A stretch of DNA of 7,874 nt, from contig SKJK01000270.1 in the NCBI GenBank assembly GCA_007121995.1, positions 1 through 7,874 on the forward strand. Direction: 5' to 3'. Under the pieces are notes generated by a model. The model was not told the origin of the DNA. It made no database searches and saw only the letters and a program-made list of their open reading frames with translations. Of the stretch, positions 6,941-7,874 are shown piece by piece (positions within the stretch are counted from its first letter, which is position 1; the number at the start of each line of letters is the position of its first letter). Position numbers and translations under genes: made by a program. This DNA is from Desulfobulbaceae bacterium (GTDB taxonomy: Bacteria; Desulfobacterota; Desulfobulbia; Desulfobulbales; Desulfobulbaceae).

Positions 6941-7084
6941 ACAATACGCCTTCACCCGCCGCCCTTCGAGGCGTCCGTCCGCACGTTATCTTCATTGCCC
7001 GTAACCATCCGATAAAGTTTACTTTAATCGAACGGTCACGAACAACGAACCTGACGCACGCACAAACGCTTATGGATCCAGGGG

Positions 7085-7117
7085 AAAAAAAAGCGGCCGC
7101 CACAAGGGCAGGCCGCT
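7085..7117 (-). terminator. Strong intrinsic terminator of the ABM-domain gene
   Basis: Read on the minus strand, AGCGGCC pairs perfectly with GGCCGCT (plus-strand 7111-7117 and 7092-7098). Three further GCC/GGC pairs inside leave a short CTTGT loop, and eight T follow (plus-strand A-run 7085-7092). It lies about 60 bases after the ABM gene's stop and faces dnaE. Confidence 0.85.
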
Positions 7118-7176
7118 CGGTTCTAACCGGGGTCAACATGAACATCGACGATTATGCCCGCATCTCCCGGAACAAT

Positions 7177-7464
7177 TCAGACATTGCCAAATATTTCATA
7201 CTCGGTGGGCTGCCCGAGCAATTTATCAATCTGCTCCTGTATGGCAATTCTATCCTTATCCAAAACCCACTCGCGCCAGTCATCCATGGACTGCCAAGTG
7301 CTGATGACCATACTCACCCCCGGCTCGTCAAGCCGGGTAAAAGATTCTCCGGAAATGTACCCCTTCCTGGTGAGCGTCAGGGCTCTTAACTTTCTCAGCA
7401 AAGCATCCAGTTCAGGTGCCTGCTGATCCGCCACTTTTCTTTTAATGAGAACTTTGACAGCCAT
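7177..7464 (-). CDS. Antibiotic biosynthesis monooxygenase (ABM) domain protein
   Basis: This small protein of 95 residues is one ABM ferredoxin-like domain from end to end. It begins with a hydrophobic strand (MAVKVLIKRKV), then a helix (APELDALLRKLRALTL), a GYISGESF turn-strand, the strand VSMVISTWQS followed by MDDWREW, and a closing DKLLGQPTEYEIF segment. The STW...DW..W pattern is typical of this family of small dimeric cytoplasmic proteins. Some members are cofactor-free monooxygenases or heme-degrading enzymes; most small stand-alone members, like this one, have no known substrate. The start is secure: GGGAGG (plus-strand 7470-7475) lies five bases before the ATG. It follows the SAM hydroxide adenosyltransferase gene on the same strand after 224 bases, but has its own promoter, an operator-like dyad and a strong terminator, so it is probably a single-gene transcript. 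Confidence 0.85.
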   Translation of the reverse strand: MAVKVLIKRKVADQQAPELDALLRKLRALTLTRKGYISGESFTRLDEPGVSMVISTWQSMDDWREWVLDKDRIAIQEQIDKLLGQPTEYEIFGNV

Positions 7465-7469
7465 GCGAT

Positions 7470-7475
7470 CCTCCC
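7470..7475 (-). promoter_or_regulatory. Strong ribosome binding site of the ABM gene
   Basis: GGGAGG on the minus strand, five bases upstream of the ATG at 7464. It is the best Shine-Dalgarno match in the window and fixes the start; dnaE and the channel gene have none that is clear. Confidence 0.85.
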
Positions 7476-7530
7476 TGTGTTGATGTAGTGTTGTTCGAGC
7501 AAACGTTGATCAGACATACACATACAACCA

Positions 7531-7554
7531 GACAGTGCGTAACCTGGTACTGTC
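7531..7554. repeat. Operator-like inverted repeat GACAGT-N12-ACTGTC
   Basis: Perfect 6-base arms at 7531-7536 and 7549-7554 flank a 12-base centre that adds one more complementary pair. The dyad lies just downstream of the minus-strand -10 box (7556-7561) and covers the predicted transcription start of the ABM gene, where a repressor would block initiation. The binding protein is unknown. Confidence 0.35.
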
Positions 7555-7555
7555 C

Positions 7556-7584
7556 ACTATACGCATAACCAGCCTTGAAATCAA
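7556..7584 (-). promoter_or_regulatory. Candidate sigma-70 promoter of the ABM gene
   Basis: On the minus strand, TTGATT (plus-strand 7579-7584, four of six to TTGACA) is followed after exactly 17 bases by TATAGT (7556-7561, five of six to TATAAT). Transcription would start near 7549 and give a leader of about 85 bases. Confidence 0.55.
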
Positions 7585-7688
7585 ACAAATGTGCTGGTCA
7601 GGGCAAAAAAGCTTGGGTAGAAATTCTTGATCAAAGCTGTGTTCGTGTTCGTTCAGCAACACCTTCAAATTCCGCGTTCATAGATCAC

Positions 7689-7874
7689 TTATGCAGAGAG
7701 GTGCACGATCACTTCATCACCGATTGAACTGCCAAGCAGTAGAGCGGCGTTGGCCTGATTGGCGGCAACTTCCAGGTACCCGGAGCTGTCAACAAGGACG
7801 AGAAGAGCCCCAGGGTCAGCGTCACAGTAGGTTTTGGCCAGATGAGATATCCGACGTCCATTGATTTCGAGACC
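7689..7874 (-). CDS. SAM hydroxide adenosyltransferase (DUF62 family), C-terminal part
   Basis: The last 61 codons of a minus-strand gene enter from the right edge and end at TAA (plus-strand 7689-7691). The visible part reads NGRRISHLAKTYCDADPG, then LLVLVDSSGYLEVAANQANA and ALLLGSSIGDEVIVHL. This matches the C-terminal beta-barrel domain of the SAM hydroxide adenosyltransferase / fluorinase-like family, with its TYxDxxPG and SSGYLEVAxNxxNAA patterns. Family members with known activity split S-adenosylmethionine to adenosine and methionine using water; halogenating relatives are rare. The N-terminal domain, which carries the catalytic residues, is outside the window, so activity cannot be judged. 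The next gene on this strand (ABM) is 224 bases downstream and has its own promoter. Confidence 0.85.
   Translation of the reverse strand, partial: GLEINGRRISHLAKTYCDADPGALLVLVDSSGYLEVAANQANAALLLGSSIGDEVIVHLSA

Larger units (their letters stand above)
6801..7084. other. Convergent intergenic region downstream of dnaE
   Basis: No gene is supported between the dnaE stop and the minus-strand terminator. The dnaE frame stays open for 39 codons after its TGA, to a TAA at 6918-6920, but that is not improbable by chance. Visible structure: a 14-base palindrome (6849-6862), a weak terminator (6922-6940), a 6-bp inverted repeat ACGCCT (6946-6951) / AGGCGT (6969-6974), and a 14-base dyad TAAAGT-TT-ACTTTA (7013-7026). 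None matches an RNA family that I recognise. Confidence 0.5.

Noticed and set aside
6939..7145. Minus-strand open frame of 68 codons.
   Set aside because: It runs through the strong minus-strand terminator of the ABM gene and has no ribosome binding site or motif.
7571..7602. Inverted repeat ACCAGC / GCTGGT as a terminator for the SAM hydroxide adenosyltransferase gene.
   Set aside because: The loop is long (about 18 bases), no T-run follows on the minus strand, and it overlaps the ABM promoter.

Overview
The window looks like a chromosomal stretch of a Gram-negative bacterium. The style of the proteins (an MscS-type channel with a periplasmic coiled coil, a PHP-intact DnaE, a small ABM protein and a SAM hydroxide adenosyltransferase) fits Desulfobacterota, perhaps near Desulfobulbales. 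That placement rests on recognition of protein style only. No tRNA, rRNA, CRISPR array, IS element or phage gene was seen.

Layout. (1) 1-656, minus strand: N-terminal part of a secreted or membrane coiled-coil protein, probably a large MscS-family mechanosensitive channel, running off the left edge. (2) 657-1099: divergent intergenic region with two AT-rich or mixed dyads and a good candidate promoter (1002-1030) for the next operon. (3) 1100-3187, plus strand: a stator-like operon. A MotB/OmpA-type protein is followed, through a TAATG stop-start overlap, by a MotA-family channel. A candidate 57-codon gene (3014-3187) overlaps the end of the motA-like gene and stops exactly where an intrinsic terminator begins (3187-3210). 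(4) 3282-6800, plus strand: complete dnaE, the DNA polymerase III alpha subunit, with polymerase aspartates, an apparently complete set of PHP metal ligands, and a clamp-binding motif. (5) 6801-7176: convergent intergenic region with a weak plus-strand terminator and a strong minus-strand terminator. (6) 7177-7464, minus strand: ABM-domain protein with a strong ribosome binding site, its own promoter (7556-7584) and an operator-like dyad over the predicted transcription start. (7) 7689-7874, minus strand: C-terminal end of a SAM hydroxide adenosyltransferase (DUF62) that enters from the right edge.

How the genes work together. The two stator-like proteins should form one inner-membrane ion channel anchored to peptidoglycan. 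Gene order is B before A, and the B subunit has a long cytoplasmic tail and a very long periplasmic linker, so its motor or partner is open. DnaE is a housekeeping replicase; it may be partly transcribed from upstream, because three ACCGGT arms between the stator operon and dnaE can form mutually exclusive hairpins. The remaining genes show no obvious shared pathway. No clearly new multi-gene system is visible. The best leads are the small overlapping ORF with its terminator/antiterminator-like leader, and the unusual B-A stator pair.
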